A DNA stretch of 13,776 nucleotides from Bacteroidales bacterium (GTDB lineage Bacteria > Bacteroidota > Bacteroidia > Bacteroidales > Dysgonomonadaceae). Numbering within the stretch: the first letter of the stretch is position 1; every line of letters starts with the position of its first letter. Made by a program: the position numbers and the translations under genes. The stretch is taken from positions 1 through 13,776 of the forward strand of contig DUUR01000005.1 in the NCBI GenBank assembly GCA_012841425.1, read 5' to 3'. The notes below the pieces were generated by a model. That model was given only the letters and a program-made list of their open reading frames with translations, was not told the origin of the DNA and ran no database searches. Positions 6,231 through 13,776 of the stretch are shown here, piece after piece.

Positions 6231-6947
6231 TCAATTATTTAACGCTTTGTTTTGTTTTATGGCGCTCAATAATGAAATAAAAATATAAGCAATAATACTT
6301 AGAGCTATCCCACCTATTCCGAATATAGCAAGAAATACAATAGTAAGAAGTACTTGTAATATCTGTTTTTGATTTCCCTTAAATCCTTTATTGTCGGATT
6401 TAAAAGAAAACATTGGAATTTCAGATATCATAATAATTGACATGATTATTATTGCTATTATTGTAATATAGATAATTATTTCATTTTGTATTGCTAGTTT
6501 ATCAATAGCATAACAGTAGCTAATCCAAAAAAGTCCATTTGCTGGAGTAGGTAGACCAATAAAGGAATGAGACTGACGAGTATCAATATTAAACTTCGCA
6601 AGTCGGTATGCAGCAAAAACTGGAATTAAAAATGCTATGTAAGGTATTAAATGACTTATAGATTGCAGAAATTCGGGATAGATAAAACTATCTTTCATTA
6701 ATATATAAAGCGTAGAAGCTGGAGCCACTCCAAAACTTACAACATCAGCTAATGAATCAAGCTCTTTACCCAAAGGAGAATAAGATTTTAAAACACGTGC
6801 TGCCATTCCATCAAAAAAGTCAAATATAGCAGCAATAACTACCCAAATTACTACTCCTAAGAAATTACCATTAAAAGCATGTGTAATAGCTATGGTACCT
6901 GAAAACAGGTTCAGAAGAGTTATAATGTTGGGTATTTGTTTACGCAT
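6231..6947 (-). CDS. pssA: CDP-diacylglycerol--serine O-phosphatidyltransferase
   Basis: 238 aa integral membrane enzyme that joins serine to CDP-diacylglycerol, giving phosphatidylserine and CMP. The complete CDP-alcohol phosphatidyltransferase signature D-x2-D-G-x2-A-R-x8-G-x3-D-x3-D is present: Asp43, Asp46-Gly47, Ala50-Arg51, Gly60, Asp64 and Asp68. Several hydrophobic helices follow (about 78-114, 142-172 and 194-230). The length fits the short bacterial PssA class. The gene lies after psd, so its product is the substrate of the neighbouring decarboxylase; together they make phosphatidylethanolamine. The 120-bp gap to psd is unusually long for this pair and holds a degenerate tandem repeat. 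An inositol- or glycerol-phosphate-using relative is possible in principle, but the psd linkage makes serine most likely. Confidence 0.93.
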   Translation of the reverse strand: MRKQIPNIITLLNLFSGTIAITHAFNGNFLGVVIWVVIAAIFDFFDGMAARVLKSYSPLGKELDSLADVVSFGVAPASTLYILMKDSFIYPEFLQSISHLIPYIAFLIPVFAAYRLAKFNIDTRQSHSFIGLPTPANGLFWISYCYAIDKLAIQNEIIIYITIIAIIIMSIIMISEIPMFSFKSDNKGFKGNQKQILQVLLTIVFLAIFGIGGIALSIIAYIFISLLSAIKQNKALNN

Positions 6948-6973
6948 GATTTTTATTATTCATTGAATGAAAG

Positions 6974-7084
6974 TTTATTCCTCTCATTATTTTTATATTA
7001 CTTTCAAATTTTCATTCTACTCCCAAGCTTTATTCTACTTCTAATTCTTTATTATATTCCCAAAGCTTTATTCTTCTCCCAATG
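6974..7084. repeat. Degenerate ~19-bp tandem repeat array at the 3' end of psd
   Basis: On the minus strand the last codons and stop of psd (CATTGGGAGAAGAATAAAG, 7066-7084) are followed by further imperfect copies at 7047-7065, 7028-7046, 7010-7027 (18 bp) and, weaker, 6991-7009 and 6974-6990 (17 bp). The shared features are a purine-rich GGGAGTAGAAT centre and an ATAAAG end. The first unit lies mostly inside the psd reading frame, so the array seems to have grown by tandem duplication of the psd terminus. The period is not a multiple of three and the copies carry stop codons. They fill most of the psd-pssA gap. Confidence 0.65.
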
Positions 7085-7754
7085 TTTCATTAGTTTTAGT
7101 TAGCCTAGCAAGGAATGTATTGTTTGCGCGAACTTCATCTCCAATATTAACCATTATTTCTGAATTAATTGGTAGGAAGACATCCATCCTTGAGCCTAAC
7201 TTAATGAAACCAAGAGGTGAGCCTATATGCACTTCTTCTCCTTCTTTAACATAAGTAACAATTCTTCGGGCAATAGCTCCGGCTATCTGTTTAGTTAGTA
7301 TTGTACCATGCTGAGGCGTTTCAATAATAATATTTGTGTGTTCATTTTCACTACTTGATTTTGGAAGGTATGCTACATGAAAGTTGCCATCGACATGTGA
7401 GAAGTGCGTGATTTTTCCTGAAACTGGTATCCAATTTGAATGGGCATTAAAAACCGACATAAATATTGAAACCTGAATCCTTTCTTCATTAAAAAAAATC
7501 TTTTCATGAACTCGTTCAATTGCTACTATTTTACCGTCGGTAGGACTATTTACTAATCCATGAAGATCACCTTTATATATACGTTCTGGGCTTCTATAGA
7601 AATTTATCGTTAATGCTAAAAGTATAAGTGATGTGGCAAGTACAATTGTAGCAAATAGTGTCTCGGAAAAAAAATATAAAGCACTAACATTTATCAATAA
7701 TAATACGATAAATATATTAATCAATGGAGATTTACCTTCTTTGTGTATTTTCAT
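7068..7754 (-). CDS. psd: Phosphatidylserine decarboxylase, short (archaeal-type) form
   Basis: 228 aa proenzyme that decarboxylates phosphatidylserine to phosphatidylethanolamine at the cytoplasmic membrane. Two hydrophobic helices (about 11-28 and 33-50) anchor it. The catalytic part shows Asp73 in SPTDGKI, His105 in FMSVFNAHSNW, and the self-cleavage site Gly187-Ser188 in KLGSRMD, where Ser188 becomes the pyruvoyl group after cleavage. These three residues form the expected Asp-His-Ser set. The length of about 220-230 aa fits the short Psd form common in Bacteroidota and archaea rather than the roughly 320-aa E. coli form. It starts 9 bp after the cvpA stop and precedes pssA, so it is clearly part of the envelope operon. 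Its last codons take part in a tandem repeat that continues into the following gap. Confidence 0.95.
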   Translation of the reverse strand: MKIHKEGKSPLINIFIVLLLINVSALYFFSETLFATIVLATSLILLALTINFYRSPERIYKGDLHGLVNSPTDGKIVAIERVHEKIFFNEERIQVSIFMSVFNAHSNWIPVSGKITHFSHVDGNFHVAYLPKSSSENEHTNIIIETPQHGTILTKQIAGAIARRIVTYVKEGEEVHIGSPLGFIKLGSRMDVFLPINSEIMVNIGDEVRANNTFLARLTKTNETLGEE

Positions 7755-7763
7755 AAATAAATT

Positions 7764-8369
7764 TTATACAGTAAAATGTTCTCTTTGGAATACTGAATCT
7801 ATGTCTTTCCCTTTAGGTGTATTTTGAAATATGCTATCACTTTTATTTTCTATTTCTTCTCTATAATTTTTGGGTATTAATTCCCATAATTCTTTATTAA
7901 GATAGGGTACAACTGCAGGAACAACAGCTTCTACTCTTTCTAAAAAGAAGGAGTCTTTTTTTGTTTCTTCGCTAATAACTGTTTCATTTTTATCTAACAC
8001 TAATACTAGATTAAGAATAATACTTAAAATAAACATTAATGTGCCTACGGCAATGATGCTTCCAAGAATTCTATTTACAGTGCTAAGGAGTATTACTGAT
8101 AATAACTGCTGTATGAGCTTTCCGATAAGTGAAATAACTATAGCAATGGCAGCAAATGCTAGAATAAATGATAACACCCTCGCTAGATCAGGCGACAATT
8201 CTAAAAATCTATCGAGTTCAGGAAAAATGTATGCCGCAAGTTTACCTCCAAAGACTGCAGATAGTAAAATTATAGCTAAACCCACAAGTTGCTGAACTAA
8301 GCCTTTTCTATATCCATTAACTAAGGCTATTAGCAGTAGAAAGAGCATGACTAAATCAAACCAGTTCAT
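7764..8369 (-). CDS. CvpA family membrane protein
   Basis: 201 aa. The N-terminal two thirds contain four hydrophobic helices (about 4-20, 27-47, 64-86 and 98-126). They carry the family pattern of an early Asn-Gly-(Tyr/Phe)-Arg-Lys-Gly (NGYRKG at 19-24), followed by GGKLA and a third helix ending in a basic/Gln-rich segment (GKLIQQLL). A soluble tail of about 75 residues follows. CvpA was named for colicin V production, but in most bacteria the family is linked to envelope integrity and its molecular role is unknown. The start codon is 1 bp after the murI stop and the stop is 9 bp before psd, so the three genes are almost certainly cotranscribed. In other Bacteroidota, as I recall, cvpA often directly follows infB; here ompH and murI lie in between. 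Confidence 0.88.
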   Translation of the reverse strand: MNWFDLVMLFLLLIALVNGYRKGLVQQLVGLAIILLSAVFGGKLAAYIFPELDRFLELSPDLARVLSFILAFAAIAIVISLIGKLIQQLLSVILLSTVNRILGSIIAVGTLMFILSIILNLVLVLDKNETVISEETKKDSFFLERVEAVVPAVVPYLNKELWELIPKNYREEIENKSDSIFQNTPKGKDIDSVFQREHFTV

Positions 8370-8370
8370 A

Positions 8371-9201
8371 TTATAAATCTACATGTTTAGCAACTATTTC
8401 TTCATTTAGAAAAATGGATGCTTGTTCTATAAATTTTGTAGTAGAATCAGTAGTAAAGTAGGTTACAGTACCATCTTTGGTACATAAAACATCAATTTCC
8501 GGATGTCGTTCAATATAATGTTTTAGGCTTTCGGCAACTAATTTTCCTTGTGATATTGCCCTTATTCCTTTTGGTAAAAAATCATTTATTTTTTCAATTA
8601 AAAGGGGATAATGTGTGCAACCAAGAATAATAGTATCTATAAGAGGATCTTTTGATAATATATTGTCAATATGCTTTTTAATAAAATAATCGGCACCAGG
8701 TTTGTTATATTCTCTGTTCTCCACTAGTGGAACCCACATCGGACACGCTTCACCTGTTACAATCATTTGTGGGTGTAATTTATTTATTTCAATCTCATAA
8801 GATTTAGATTGAATTGTACCTTCGGTTCCCATGATTCCTATATGACCCGATTGAGAAAGTTTTGAAACATATTCAGCAGTAGGTCTAATTACACCCAATA
8901 CTCGGTTGTTTAAGTCTATTTTAGGTAGATCTATCTGCTGTATACTTCTCAAAGCTTTGGCCGAAGCTGTGTTACATGCCAGGATAACAAGTCTGCATCC
9001 TTGTTTGAAAAACCATTTTACAGCTTCTAATGTGAATTCATACACTCTTTCAAAAGAACGGTTGCCATATGGAGTTCGAGCATTATCTCCTAAATAGATA
9101 AAGTCATATTTGGGCATTTTTGATTTTATCTCTGATAATACGGTTAAACCGCCATAGCCAGAGTCAAACACTCCAATTGCACCTGTTCTATGGATATCCA
9201 T
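8371..9201 (-). CDS. murI: Glutamate racemase
   Basis: 276 aa from the ATG at 9201. It converts L-glutamate to D-glutamate for peptidoglycan in the cytoplasm, without cofactor. Visible motifs are the N-terminal GVFDSGYGGLTVL (residues 9-21), GDNARTPYG at about 38-46, and the two catalytic cysteines Cys76 in ILACNTAS and Cys195 in ILGCTHYPLL. The length is normal for the family. An in-frame TTG at 9240 would add 13 residues and overlap the upstream ompH gene by 14 bp. I prefer the ATG because it leaves a 25-bp gap, the added residues (GYAKQHATFVED) do not look like the family, and the conserved strand starts just after MDIHRTG. The neighbours (OmpH chaperone before, cvpA 1 bp after) make this an envelope operon; ompH-murI adjacency is common in Bacteroidota. 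Confidence 0.95.
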   Translation of the reverse strand: MDIHRTGAIGVFDSGYGGLTVLSEIKSKMPKYDFIYLGDNARTPYGNRSFERVYEFTLEAVKWFFKQGCRLVILACNTASAKALRSIQQIDLPKIDLNNRVLGVIRPTAEYVSKLSQSGHIGIMGTEGTIQSKSYEIEINKLHPQMIVTGEACPMWVPLVENREYNKPGADYFIKKHIDNILSKDPLIDTIILGCTHYPLLIEKINDFLPKGIRAISQGKLVAESLKHYIERHPEIDVLCTKDGTVTYFTTDSTTKFIEQASIFLNEEIVAKHVDL

Positions 9202-9226
9202 ATCTTCCACGAAAGTAGCATGTTGT

Positions 9227-9757
9227 TTAGCGTATCCCAAGTTTTTGTTTTACAAAAAGGTTTGCATCTTCAGCATTAGGAGAAACAAATGCAATTCCGG
9301 GATCGGCTAAGTCATAAATAACCGTATAATTGCGTTCTAATCCAACAGCATAGATTGCTTCAGAAATTCTTTTCTTAAGAGGTTCTAGTCTTTCTTTTTC
9401 CTGGAACTCAATATCCTTTTGTGCCATTTCCATAAACTCCTGCATTCTATTTTCTAGTTCAGTGAGTTCTTGCATTCTGCGGAGTTTAATATTTTCTGCC
9501 AGTGAGGCTTGATATGTAATGTAGTCGGAATACTTTTTATTATATTCGTTTTGCATCAAATCAAGTTCTTTTTTATACTCTTCACTTAAAACTAGTAGCT
9601 GTTCAGTAGCTTGCTTTCTTTCTGGAAATGCTTTAAGAAGTTCATTACTGTTAATATATGCTACAGTACTTTGTGTAGCAGGTATAATTTGAGAGTAAGC
9701 AGACAGGCTTACAAACAAAATAAACAGACTTATAGTCCATAATTTAATTTTTGTCAT
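9227..9757 (-). CDS. OmpH/Skp-like periplasmic chaperone
   Basis: 176 aa. A signal peptide occupies 1-23 (KIKLWTISLFILFVSLSAYSQ, cleavage near Ser22-Gln23). The mature protein begins with a short beta segment (TVAYINSNELLKAFPER). A long charged amphipathic helical hairpin follows (about 45-130; acidic/basic heptads such as QKDIEFQEKERLEPLKKRI), and it closes with a beta segment and helix (NYTVIYDLADPGIAFVSPNAEDANLFVKQKLG). This is the OmpH/Skp layout: a trimeric, jellyfish-shaped holdase that escorts unfolded outer-membrane proteins through the periplasm to the BAM complex. The length matches the family (about 160-190 aa). The gene sits 33 bp after infB and just before murI. In Bacteroidota ompH usually occurs behind bamA and often in two copies; only one copy and no bamA are seen here. 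Confidence 0.9.
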   Translation of the reverse strand: MTKIKLWTISLFILFVSLSAYSQIIPATQSTVAYINSNELLKAFPERKQATEQLLVLSEEYKKELDLMQNEYNKKYSDYITYQASLAENIKLRRMQELTELENRMQEFMEMAQKDIEFQEKERLEPLKKRISEAIYAVGLERNYTVIYDLADPGIAFVSPNAEDANLFVKQKLGIR

Positions 9758-9790
9758 AATTATAAACTTTATGCAATGAATATTCTTTTC

Positions 9791-12700
9791 TTATAGGGTT
9801 TTCTTAACTTCAATTTCTTCATATGATTCTATAATATCACCCACCTTTATATCGTTGAAGTTATGAATAGTAATACCGCATTCATATCCTGATGAAACCT
9901 CTCTAACATCATCTTTGAATCTCTTGAGAGAATCAAGTATACCAGTGAAAATTACTATACCATCACGTACTAAGCGTATTTTACTTGAGCGTTTAATTTT
10001 TCCATCACGTACCATACATCCAGCAACCGTTCCAACTTTAGATACTTTAAATACATCCAGAACTTCTACGTTTCCTGTAATCTCTTCTTTAATGTCTGGA
10101 GACAACATACCTTCCATTGCAGCAGTTACTTCTTCTATAGCATCGTAAATAATGGAATACAAACGTATATCTACTCCCGCTTTTTCTGCTTCTTTACGTG
10201 CACCTAGAGATGGACGAACTTGGAATCCTATTATAATTGCTTCTGAGGCGGCAGCGAGTGTAATATCTGACTCTGAAATTTGACCTACTGCTTTATGAAT
10301 TACATTAATTTGAATTTCTTCAGTTGAAAGACGTATTAATGAGTCTGAGAGAGCTTCAACTGATCCATCAACGTCACCTTTTACAATAATATTTAATTGT
10401 TGGAAATTACCGATGGCAATTCTTCTACCAATATCATCTAGAGTTAGCATTTTTTGAGTTCTCATTGATTGCTCACGTTGTAACTGTTCTCTTCTATTGG
10501 CAATAGAACGTGCTTCTTGTTCTGTTTCCATAACATTAAAAGTGTCTCCTGCCTGAGGTGCTCCGTTAAGTCCAAGTATAAGAGCTGGCTCTGCAGGTCC
10601 TGCTTCTTCTATTCGTTGATTTCGCTCGTTAAACATTGCTCTTACTTTACCGAAAAATGCTCCTGCTAATACAATGTCACCTTGTCTTAATGTTCCATTT
10701 TCAACAAGTATAGTTGAAATATAGCCACGACCTTTATCTAGTTCAGATTCGATAACTGAACCTGAGGCATTACGGTTTGGATTAGCTTTTAATTCAAGTA
10801 AGTCAGCTTCAAGTAAAACTTTTTCAAGGAGTTCACGTATACCCTCTCCTTTTTTAGCCGAAATCTCTTGAGATTGATATTTACCGCCCCAATCCTCAAC
10901 AAGATAATTCATCTCGGCTAGTTTTTCTTTTATCTTTTCGGGGTTTGCGCCCTGCTTGTCAATTTTGTTTATTGCAAACACAATTGGTACACCTGCAGCA
11001 CCAGCGTGATTAATTGCTTCAACAGTCTGTGGCATCACATTGTCATCTGCGGCAATTATAATTATAACAACGTCAGTAACTTTAGCACCACGTGCACGCA
11101 TAGCGGTAAATGCTTCGTGACCAGGTGTGTCAAGGAAAGTTATCTTTCTTCCACTCGGTAATTCTACGTTATAAGCACCAATATGCTGAGTTATACCACC
11201 TGCTTCACCTCCAATTACGTTAGTGCTTCTTATACTATCAAGTAGAGATGTCTTGCCATGGTCTACGTGACCCATAACTGTAACAATTGGAGAACGAGGA
11301 ATAAGGTCATCTGGATTATCAACTTCTTCTGCGATTGCTTCAATTACATCAGCACTTACATATTCGGTTTTAAATCCATACTCTTCAGCCACAAGATTAA
11401 TTATTTCTGCATCCAAACGCTGGTTGATTGCAACCATAACACCAAGGCTCATACAGGTAGATATAACATCAGTAACAGGAACATCCATCATGTTAGCCAA
11501 ATCGTTAGCTGTTACGAACTCAGTGAGTTGTAATGTGCGACTTTCTCTTTCCTGTTGTTTGATTTCTTCTCTTTGCCTTGTGGCACTTGCTTCACGCTTT
11601 TCGCGTCTGTATCTTGCTCCACCTTTTTTGCCCCTCTTTTCTGTTAAGCGGGCTAGAGTTTCTTTGATTTGTTTTTGTACATCTTCTTCTTTAACTTCAG
11701 CTTTAACTGGCTTTCTTAGAGTTGACTTTCTATCACTCCTTTTAGTAGCTGTAGCTTGGTTGAAGCTTCCAGGCTTATCCAAATTAACTTTGCCTGAACG
11801 TATTCGTTTGCGTTTTTTCTTCTTATTATCATCTGTACTATCAGCGGCTTGAGGATTTTTCTTTTGCTCGTCAATAGTTTCTTTCTTCAATAGCCTTATT
11901 TTTTCATCTTTTAGCTTTTTCCCGTCAAGGCTTTTTTGTTCACGCTCCAATCGTTCTTTTTTGCGTTCAGCTCTTGACTTTCTTGGTGGTCGAGTACGGT
12001 CATTAATAGTACTTAGGTCTATTGATCCTTTAACTACAATATTAGACTCCAGTTTGTTTTTGTTAAGTCTGAATACTTTTGCAGCTCTTGCCCCTTCTGA
12101 TTTTGATGTATCTGCTTTTTGTTTGTCTTCTTCAGCTATCAACTCATCTGTTTTAGCATCATCAATCTGAATGGGTTTTTCTTCTTTTGTAGCCGGCTCT
12201 TCTTTAATCGGTTCTACTGCCTGTTTCTTAGTTTCGATTTTTTCTACAGTTTTCTGTGATTTCTTAGCAGGTTCTAATATTGTTGTATCTTCAATTTCAG
12301 TTCCTTTATTTACTAATATCTCTTCTTCTACCTCTTCTTTTTCGATCTCTTTTTTCTCTACTGGTTTAGACTCTACTTCTACAATAGATTCTGCTTCAGA
12401 AATAGATATTTCTCCTTTATCAAATAATATCTCTTCTTCGGAAGTAGTGACTTTATCTGTTTTTTGTGAATCCTCAACTTTTATTTCTTTTTCAGTAATA
12501 TCAATATCTTCGGCTTCGACCTTCACATTAGTTTCTATTATGTCAGTTTTAGGCTCCTCTGTTTTTTTAAGTTCTACCTCAAAAGTTTTTTCTTCTATTG
12601 AAATATCTTCTTTTTTCTTATCATCCAATTCTGGTTTGTTTTTCAAAGAAGGGGTACGCTTTTTTTTCAGGGTTTCTAGATCGATACTGCCTATTACGTT

Positions 12701-13033
12701 TAATTGAGGTTTTAATTCTTGAGGAATTTCAGTCTCTATTGTTTCTTTATTTGCACTTCTTCTAGATGTTTGATCTTCAGGTAGATCATAGCCTTCTATT
12801 GCTACTGTATCACGTTTATCTTCTCTACGATTCAATTTTTCACGTGTTTCCAGTGCCTCAAGCTTGATATTTTTGTCTTTACCAAACTCAGTAACAAGTA
12901 GATTGTAATGCTCATCCTCAATTTTTACATTGGGGTTTGCTTCTACTTCAATACCTTTTTTGTGAAGAAATTCAACAAGACTGTTTATTCCCACATTTAA
13001 ATTTTTCGAAACTTTTATTAGTCTAATAGGCAT
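9791..13033 (-). CDS. infB: Translation initiation factor IF-2
   Basis: 1080 aa GTPase that places initiator fMet-tRNA on the 30S subunit and promotes subunit joining. Order of parts: an N-terminal IF2N helical domain (about 1-50); a very long charged, disordered linker (about 55-500), Glu/Lys-rich then Lys/Arg-rich; a second IF2N-like domain (about 500-560); the G domain with P-loop GHVDHGKT 588-595, switch I GGITQHIGAY 612-621, DTPGHE 635-640, NKID 689-692 and SAKKG 725-729; then domains II, III and C2 to the end. All catalytic motifs are intact. The linker repeats a short VxGSIDLxT element (about 113-121 and 334-342) and a looser GKVNLDK at 414-420. The length is at the long end but typical for Bacteroidota. 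It follows nusA by 83 bp, the usual nusA-infB order. Confidence 0.97.
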   Translation of the reverse strand: MPIRLIKVSKNLNVGINSLVEFLHKKGIEVEANPNVKIEDEHYNLLVTEFGKDKNIKLEALETREKLNRREDKRDTVAIEGYDLPEDQTSRRSANKETIETEIPQELKPQLNVIGSIDLETLKKKRTPSLKNKPELDDKKKEDISIEEKTFEVELKKTEEPKTDIIETNVKVEAEDIDITEKEIKVEDSQKTDKVTTSEEEILFDKGEISISEAESIVEVESKPVEKKEIEKEEVEEEILVNKGTEIEDTTILEPAKKSQKTVEKIETKKQAVEPIKEEPATKEEKPIQIDDAKTDELIAEEDKQKADTSKSEGARAAKVFRLNKNKLESNIVVKGSIDLSTINDRTRPPRKSRAERKKERLEREQKSLDGKKLKDEKIRLLKKETIDEQKKNPQAADSTDDNKKKKRKRIRSGKVNLDKPGSFNQATATKRSDRKSTLRKPVKAEVKEEDVQKQIKETLARLTEKRGKKGGARYRREKREASATRQREEIKQQERESRTLQLTEFVTANDLANMMDVPVTDVISTCMSLGVMVAINQRLDAEIINLVAEEYGFKTEYVSADVIEAIAEEVDNPDDLIPRSPIVTVMGHVDHGKTSLLDSIRSTNVIGGEAGGITQHIGAYNVELPSGRKITFLDTPGHEAFTAMRARGAKVTDVVIIIIAADDNVMPQTVEAINHAGAAGVPIVFAINKIDKQGANPEKIKEKLAEMNYLVEDWGGKYQSQEISAKKGEGIRELLEKVLLEADLLELKANPNRNASGSVIESELDKGRGYISTILVENGTLRQGDIVLAGAFFGKVRAMFNERNQRIEEAGPAEPALILGLNGAPQAGDTFNVMETEQEARSIANRREQLQREQSMRTQKMLTLDDIGRRIAIGNFQQLNIIVKGDVDGSVEALSDSLIRLSTEEIQINVIHKAVGQISESDITLAAASEAIIIGFQVRPSLGARKEAEKAGVDIRLYSIIYDAIEEVTAAMEGMLSPDIKEEITGNVEVLDVFKVSKVGTVAGCMVRDGKIKRSSKIRLVRDGIVIFTGILDSLKRFKDDVREVSSGYECGITIHNFNDIKVGDIIESYEEIEVKKTL

Positions 13034-13116
13034 ATATAAATCTTCTATCCTTTTCTCTTTTTAATTTAATACCATTTATTGTAGCACGAAGTGGTAGATT
13101 TGAGTTTTATCATTTC
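13034..13116. other. nusA-infB spacer
   Basis: An 83-bp AT-rich spacer. No TAnnTTTG box and no hairpin with a T-run is visible, so infB is probably read through from nusA. The only structure noted is a weak three-pair CAC/GTG stem around 13086-13094. Confidence 0.35.
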
Positions 13117-13776
13117 TTATTTATCATCGTTTTCTTCAACGACATCAAAGTCTTCTGTTTTCTCAATATCATCAATATCATCATTATCTTCAATGCCATC
13201 AACGTTTTCAGCATTTTCAACAACTTCTGTTTCTTCGTCCTCATCTTCAAATTCAAACCTTAAGATGGTTAGAATTTCATCCACTGTACTTTCTTCTAGA
13301 TCTGCCTCCTTGATGAGCCTTTCTCTGCTAGTTTGAAGTACATTTTTAGCTGTTGAGCACCCAATTTTTTTCAGCTGATCAATTACCCAGCCATCAATTT
13401 CATCACGAAATTCATCCAGATAAATATCTTCTTCATCTACTTCATCTATATCACGAAATACTTCTATATTATAGCCTGTAAGCATAGATGCCAGCTTAAT
13501 ATTAGCTCCCCCTTTACCAATTGCAAGTGAAACTTCTTCGGGGTTTAGAAATACTTCTGCACGACTTTCCTCTTCTTTTATCGTAATAGAGTTAATTCTT
13601 GCAGGGCTTAAAGCGCGTTGTATATATAGTGAAGTGTTATTTGTAAAATTAATAACGTCAATGTTTTCATTACGCAATTCTCGTACAATGCCGTGAATCC
13701 TAAAACCTTTCATTCCAACACAGGCACCAACAGGATCTATACGGTCATCATAAGCTTCTACTGCTACCTTTGCTCT
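13117..13776 (-). CDS. nusA: Transcription termination/antitermination protein NusA (5' part cut by window)
   Basis: The last 219 codons of a gene that enters from the right edge; the frame is open to the edge, so the ATG at 13713 is internal. The visible part starts inside the first KH domain (DDRIDPVGACVGMKGFRI, with the GMKG loop). It contains the second KH domain with the IGKGGANIKLA loop and GYNIEV strand. A helix-hairpin-helix-like segment follows (IDQLKKIGCSTAKNVLQTSRERLIKEADL), and the protein ends in a strongly acidic tail of about 45 residues (Asp/Glu/Asn/Val). NusA binds RNA polymerase and nascent RNA and modulates pausing, Rho-dependent termination and rRNA antitermination. The acidic tail may self-inhibit RNA binding or contact polymerase, by analogy with the C-terminal acidic repeats of E. 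coli NusA, though I see no AR repeat. infB follows, the conserved gene order. Confidence 0.95.
   Translation of the reverse strand, partial: RAKVAVEAYDDRIDPVGACVGMKGFRIHGIVRELRNENIDVINFTNNTSLYIQRALSPARINSITIKEEESRAEVFLNPEEVSLAIGKGGANIKLASMLTGYNIEVFRDIDEVDEEDIYLDEFRDEIDGWVIDQLKKIGCSTAKNVLQTSRERLIKEADLEESTVDEILTILRFEFEDEDEETEVVENAENVDGIEDNDDIDDIEKTEDFDVVEENDDK

Noticed and set aside
12171..12707. Long plus-strand open frame (178 codons, Ser/Phe-rich) and neighbours at 11961-12170 and 11424-11852
   Set aside because: They lie antisense to the Glu/Lys-rich linker of infB. GAA/AAA codons read backwards as TTC/TTT, so stops are rare and the product is a Ser/Phe string with no recognisable domain.
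13091..13336. Plus-strand Ser-rich open frame near the nusA end
   Set aside because: It is the antisense shadow of the acidic NusA tail (GAT/GAA read as ATC/TTC).

Overview
The window is AT-rich DNA in which every convincing gene reads on the minus strand. It looks like a Bacteroidota chromosome, most likely Bacteroidales/Marinilabiliales. The pointers are a PorP/SprF-type outer-membrane protein of the type IX secretion/gliding system, a small DUF4834 membrane protein known from this phylum, an IF2 with a very long charged N-terminal linker, an archaeal-type (short) phosphatidylserine decarboxylase, genes without Shine-Dalgarno sequences, and one TAnnTTTG promoter-like -7 box. The genus cannot be read from the sequence.

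In the direction of transcription (right to left) the layout is as follows. (1) Transcription/translation block: 3' part of nusA (KH domains, helix-hairpin-helix, acidic tail), then infB. (2) Envelope block, tightly packed: an OmpH/Skp-like periplasmic chaperone, glutamate racemase murI, a CvpA-family membrane protein, phosphatidylserine decarboxylase psd, CDP-diacylglycerol-serine phosphatidyltransferase pssA, and a DUF4834 protein. psd and pssA together make phosphatidylethanolamine. (3) A second lipid block: an alpha-oxoamine synthase of the serine palmitoyltransferase / cysteate fatty-acyltransferase type, translationally coupled (TAATG) to a zinc-ribbon threonine-synthase-like PLP enzyme, then a classical short-chain reductase. 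(4) A two-domain VOC (glyoxalase/HPPD-fold) protein and the 5' part of a PorP/SprF-family gene that runs off the left edge.

The most interesting reading is block 3 as a sulfonolipid (capnine-type) pathway. The threonine-synthase-like enzyme would make cysteate from phosphoserine and sulfite (archaeal-type cysteate synthase), the oxoamine synthase would condense cysteate with a fatty acyl thioester to 3-ketocapnine, and the SDR would reduce the ketone. The VOC protein is a possible tailoring enzyme. The same gene order would also fit a sphingolipid pathway, or less likely housekeeping threonine/2-amino-3-ketobutyrate metabolism; substrate assays or lipidomics would decide.

Non-coding space is small (no gap above about 150 bases), but two gaps hold degenerate tandem repeats. 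One is a roughly 19-bp array grown out of the 3' end of psd, in front of pssA. The other is four 18-bp repeats plus a 17-bp dyad in front of the SDR gene. No tRNA, rRNA, CRISPR array or mobile element was seen.
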